Positions 59,400 through 64,000 of a DNA stretch of 64,000 nucleotides are shown here, piece after piece. Position 1 is the stretch's first letter, and every line of letters starts with the position of its first letter. Below the pieces are notes generated by a model. It saw only the letters and a program-made list of their open reading frames with translations, made no database searches and had not been told where the DNA came from. Made by a program: the position numbers and the translations under genes. Origin of the DNA: Rusavskia elegans (Eukaryota > Ascomycota > Lecanoromycetes > Teloschistales > Teloschistaceae); the NCBI GenBank assembly GCA_011316305.1, contig SAUG01000074.1, positions 1-64,000 of the forward strand, given 5' to 3'.

Positions 59400-62300
59400 T
59401 AAATAAAATTAAAAATCTAATTAATTTTTTTCTTTTTTAGAAATTTATATTTTATTATCGCTTTTTTCGCGGAGATTATTTTTAGGTATAGGCCGAAATT
59501 TAGATAAATAATTATTAACTAGATATTCCGCTAGCTTTAGTTTATAAAGCCTTTTTCGCTTACGTTTTCCGTCTAGCGGAGGCTGCTCTATAGTAATTTT
59601 CCTTAATCTTCTATATCTATAAAGTATTTTCTATCTAATAGTAATTTTTTTTTCTATAAAATATTTTTTTATATAATCTCTACTAATTAGATATTTATTT
59701 ACTAATTTACTAAAAGGTTTTAGAATATAGATATTTAAGATCTCCGTTTAAATAACCTTATATGGACTATATTAGTTAACTTCGAAAATTTAAAATTACT
59801 TAGTCCTAATTAAAACTATATCCCTTTTAATAAAAATATTATTTTTTACTTTTAAATTCTAAACTTTTTTATTAGTTTTTATTTATATTATTATATCTTT
59901 AAATACCTTAACTCGATTACGCGAAAGAAATAATATAAAATCGATTCTCTTATTATATTTTTCCGGAAAAAAGCTAGAAATAGTAGTCGGTAGTATTAAA
60001 TTAATACTATAAAATAAATAGAAAAATAAAAATCTAGTTATTATATATATATAAATACGTATAGTAAATAGAACCTAGTTTAAATAAAAATTTTAAATCT
60101 TTTTCGGCTACTCGATATAATATTTAGTAAATATTTTTCTAAGAATTCTATTAAACTTTTCGATAACGTAATTTATCTATAAATAATAAGATATTATATC
60201 TCGATACTTAATTCCTAGTAGGCGGTATATCTTATCTATAGCTAGAGCTTAAAGGTTTATATTTCGATTAGTAATAATTTTTTTTAAAAAGCTATAATTA
60301 TAGTAGATTCGATAGATAATAAATTCGGCTAGTACTTCTACTATTATATTTAAAAGTAACTAAATTATAGACTATTTAATAGCGTAGTTAATTATAGTTA
60401 TAATCTATTTGTTACTCTAGTTAATTTCTAGTAAAGAACCGATAAAATCGAATTCCTAATATTTAAAAGAATTTAACTTATTTTTCTAGATACTAGAAAG
60501 ATATATTATATCCTATTTAATATCGCGAAAGATAGTAGTAAACTAATATTCGAATATAATACTTAATATAATATTTAATATTTTTTTTTATTTTAGGCTA
60601 CTACTATTTTATATAAATAATATCTATTATTATCTCGTATTAATAGTAACTATATTATTTATAAATATAGTCTAGGAAATTTATATAAGCCTATACTAAA
60701 ATATAGGGTACCTAACTATTTTATAGCGAGTCCCGGTACTATATTATATTATTTTTAATTCGGAAATAATATTTATATTTCTTTAAAGTAACTTTTATTT
60801 TCGGATTATTAGGTAGGGTTCTAGACTCTATATAAACTCTAATAATATTATTAAATAAAATTATATAATTATCGACTTCGCTAATAAATAATTAGAAGTT
60901 TTCTTTTCGGTTTAAAATATCTACTACTATTATTTTATTATCCGGTTTATATTTAATATTAAATTTATATTCTCCGAATTCTATAAACTAGTAAATAAGC
61001 TTTCTAGAAGATTTAATAGTAGTTTTAAAATATTATAAGTTTATATAAACCGTTTTAATAGTTATAGTTATTCCGTTTTTAATATAGTAGCGCTATTACT
61101 ATAGAAATTCTTTAATAATAAAAAGTTTTTATTTATAGATAGTATAATTATATTCTATAAATATAAATATCTTGCTTTTAAAAGTAATAGATTATTTAAT
61201 ATTATTAGTATTAATCTAGTAGAAAATAGCGCCTTATCTAAAATTAGAAATATCTGTATTAATAATAAAAGATAGGATTATATCGGATTAAATAAATATT
61301 TTATTATTTACTATAATATTTTTAACTAGTTCGTATATATTTTAAACGGAGAAATTTATTCGAATTAATTTATACTTTTTATCTTCTAAATTCTAGATTA
61401 ATATATAGAAAGGTCTATATATTAATATAATATCTTTTATAAATTTCCGGTAATAGATATATAATTTTAAAAAGGACTATATATTATAAATCGGTTATAG
61501 CGGTAGCTAGTCTCTAATAGCTTTTACTTTTATTATATTTATATAGACTTTTCGATTATTAATAATATACCCGTAGAATTTAATATACTTCTAAAAAAAT
61601 AGATATTTTAAAAGTTTCGCGAATAGTTAATTTCTTTTAAATACTTTTATAATAGCTTTAATATACTATATATACTTCTCTTTATTTTTTAAATAGATTA
61701 AAATATTATTAAAGTAAATAACTATAAAATTATTAAAAAATAGTCTAAAGATATTATTTATTATAGTTTAAAATATTATAGGTATATTTATTATTCTTAA
61801 TAATATAACTAAAAATTTATATTTACTAGTTTTAATATTAAAAGCCGTCTTTATATAATTTTTATTAATAATATTAATCTACTAGTAGCCGTTTATTAAA
61901 TTAATTTTATTAAAATACTTCGTTTATCTAATAGTATTTAGATACTTTTAAATTCTAGGTAATAGATATCTATTTTTTATAGTTATATTATTAAAGTCCC
62001 GGTAGTCGATATATATACGCTAGCTACTATCCTTTTTTTTAGTAAAAAGAATAGGCGTACTTTAAAAAGATTAATTTAGTCGAATTAATTTTCGCTCGGT
62101 AAAATATTTAATCTAATATTTCTATTCTTTAATCTATTTAAAAGATAAACTATAATAAACTCGGTTAATAAACCGAGCCTCGCCGGTTTTAATAATATAA
62201 TCTAATAGCCTTTCCGGTAGTAATTTTATTAAAAAATTAGTTTAAAAATAATTTAAAAATTTTAGGCCGAGAATTCTATTTAGTTTTATATAATCTATTA

Positions 62301-64000
62301 TTTTCTAAACCGGGTTAAATTTTTCTAAAAAGTCGGGTTTATTATATATAATATATAGGCAGGCCTATATACTCTTTCTAATAAATTATTTAAATCTTTT
62401 AAAATTAATTTTAGAAAACTCGATCGAGGTATTTTTAAAAAGTTATAAATAATAGATATTCGAAGCGCTATATAACCGATATATAATTCTATTTTTCTAA
62501 ATTTATATTTTTAGAATATTATAATTAAATACTAAATTATATTATTTCTAAAAGTCTTTTCCGAAAATTAGACTATAGTCTATATCTAATACTATATAAG
62601 GAATAAAAGTAGAAAAAGCTCTATAAAACTATAAAAATTCTATTATTTTTAAAATATCTATAATTTTATTACCTTTAAACTATATTCTATTTATTAATTA
62701 TTAAAGCTTTAATTCTAGTAGGTTAATAATACGCCTAATAATAAAGTAGTTAGTAGTATCTAAATTAGTAAAAACTTTAAAGCGATTTCTACTAATTTCT
62801 AGGTTAAACTATATCTATCTATTAAATCCCGATATTCGATCTATATATAAAAGTCGTTTACTATTTTATATATTTTTAAACGACGATATTATATCGCGGG
62901 AAATAATTAAAGCCTTTTCCGGCGTCTTTTTAGAAATTATTTCTAATTCCTCGATCTATACTTTAACTAGGCTAAACTATTCTTTTATTATTAAAAACTT
63001 TATATTAGTACTATATATATATCCGGATATATATAATACTAGATATTTCCTAATAATCTATTATTAATAGTCGCCGATAGGCCTTTTTTTTTAAAAAAGG
63101 TTTAGTTTTCGGGAGTATATCCCGGAATATAAATACTCTAATAATCTTTTTTATAATAGCTAAACTTTCTATAATTATAGTATTTATTAGAACTATTAGA
63201 CCCTTTTTATCTATTTTTTTTTCTTCGACTATTTTAGCTTCGATTACGGCTATTTCGACTATCTCGACTAGTATCTATAAAGTTAATTTCGGCGGTACTA
63301 AATTATTTAACTATTAAAGAAACTATAGTACTCCGGTTATTATAATATTTAATAGTAACCTTTTTAAATATTATTATAGCGTTTATAATATTTATAAAAT
63401 TTATTAATTATCTACTTTATTATTATAAAGTAAAATATCTTTTAGTAGCTATCTAAATACTAGGCTTTAAATAATTAATAAAATATTTTAAAATAGTATA
63501 TTTACTAATTTTATATTTAATATCTATATATAATTTAATAAAAGTAGAATAGTAATTTTTAATACCGCTAAATTTCTTATTTTAGACTAATTTACGTTAA
63601 GTAGCTAAAATATTTTCTATAAAGTTCGGTTTATTTAATTATTTTAGGAAAACTTCTTTAAAATATTTTTAAAAGCTTTTATCTAGATTAGAAACCTATT
63701 TAATATACTACGGCTTAGTATTATTAATAAAATATTAACTACTATAGAAAATAAAAACCGCGATAGTTATATTATAAAATAAATAGTAGTATTTATAGTA
63801 GTAAAGCTAGGTATAGATAATATAGTAGTTATATCTATAATCTTTAAAGTTAGGAGGTTTTTTATTATAGGCGTCCTATATTATATAGGCTATAGGAATA
63901 TTAGAGATATTAGAAAAAATAAACCTATATAATAGCGGATTAAATTCTCTACTAGAAAGCTCTAATAGCCCTAGATTAGAGCTATTATAATAGAAATAAC
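59400..64000 (-). mobile_element. third Ty3/gypsy element, partial, reverse orientation
   Basis: Minus-strand landmarks from right to left. RT is near 62060-61960 (ILFTKKKDSS then IYIDYRDFNNITIKNRYLL). The catalytic box YFNNILIY near 61700 has both Asp changed to Asn, as G-to-A RIP would do. The integrase C-terminal core is at about 60440-60130 (IDKIYRLLGIKYRD, VIEKFNRILRK). It is less similar to elements 1 and 2 at these motifs, so it is a different gypsy lineage. LTRs were not found. The 3' limit (59400) is approximate and the 5' end probably lies beyond the window. Confidence 0.75.

Larger units (their letters stand above)
31150..64000. repeat. AT-rich, RIP-mutated transposon block
   Basis: From about 31.15 kb composition drops sharply to strongly AT-rich. 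CA and TG dinucleotides become very rare while TA is abundant, as expected after C-to-T mutation at CpA on both strands (RIP, known from Neurospora and other ascomycetes). Stops appear in all frames, and only transposon-derived motifs are readable. Exceptions with more normal content are the GC-rich ends of hAT-type elements and the solo LTR at 56172-56645. Confidence 0.92.

Noticed and set aside
31150..64000. CRISPR array, plasmid origin or prophage explanation for the repeats
   Set aside because: Repeats are LTRs, TIRs and microsatellites in a eukaryotic, intron-bearing context; no regular spacers or bacterial genes are present.

Overview
The window looks like part of a filamentous ascomycete (Pezizomycotina) chromosome. 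The genes have short spliceosomal introns (about 45-85 nt) with GT...AG ends and CTAAC/CTGAC-type branch sites. The encoded families are typical of moulds: a phenol-hydroxylase-type FAD monooxygenase, a pisatin-demethylase-like P450, a zinc alcohol dehydrogenase, a GH17 glucanase, a Kelch/single-TM surface protein and Cys/Ser-rich TM proteins. The second half is an AT-rich transposon graveyard almost devoid of CA/TG dinucleotides, the signature of repeat-induced point mutation (RIP).

Layout. 0.5-31.1 kb is gene-bearing DNA of ordinary composition. In order it holds: an HSL-type esterase (-, possibly decaying), FAD monooxygenase (+), P450 (+), a frame-broken conserved fungal gene (-), a four-TM membrane protein (+), a kinase-like relic (+), an anchored/secreted unknown (-), a weak ORF (-), a spliced 81-aa single-TM protein (+), alcohol dehydrogenase (+), a Kelch-type TM protein (+), an SDR (+), a GH17 glucanase fused to a But2-type C-terminal domain (+), a GNAT-ankyrin protein with premature stops (-) and a Cys-rich TM protein with a polyQ tail (-). 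At about 31.15 kb composition changes abruptly. From there to 64 kb I see no intact gene, only mobile elements.

Mobile elements. (1) A Ty3/gypsy chromodomain retrotransposon (33467-45534, +) with two 495-bp LTRs and a near-matching 5-bp target duplication. (2) Nested in its pol gene, a 5.36-kb hAT transposon (38995-44356) with TAGACTGGCC-type ends and an 8-bp target duplication. (3) A second gypsy element (about 46913-53216, -) holding a 160-bp non-autonomous relative of the hAT with a perfect 8-bp duplication. (4) A long inverted repeat (about 53.74-55.44 kb) whose spacer carries a 416-bp hAT relative. (5) A solo LTR (56172-56645) of the first family, barely mutated, with a perfect GTGAA duplication. 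(6) A third gypsy element (about 59.4 kb to the window end, -). These give a relative order of insertion and mutation.

How the genes may work together. The FAD monooxygenase and P450 are adjacent and co-oriented, with an esterase upstream and an alcohol dehydrogenase and SDR 10-15 kb away. An oxidative aromatic or secondary-metabolite pathway is possible, but no backbone synthase, transporter or regulator was seen. Several genes on the GC side carry single-base frame breaks (two or three at homopolymers) or in-frame TAA/TAG codons. Either real decay beside a RIP-active block or consensus errors in the assembly could explain them. All exon joins are my own reading of splice signals and frame continuity; no database search was possible.
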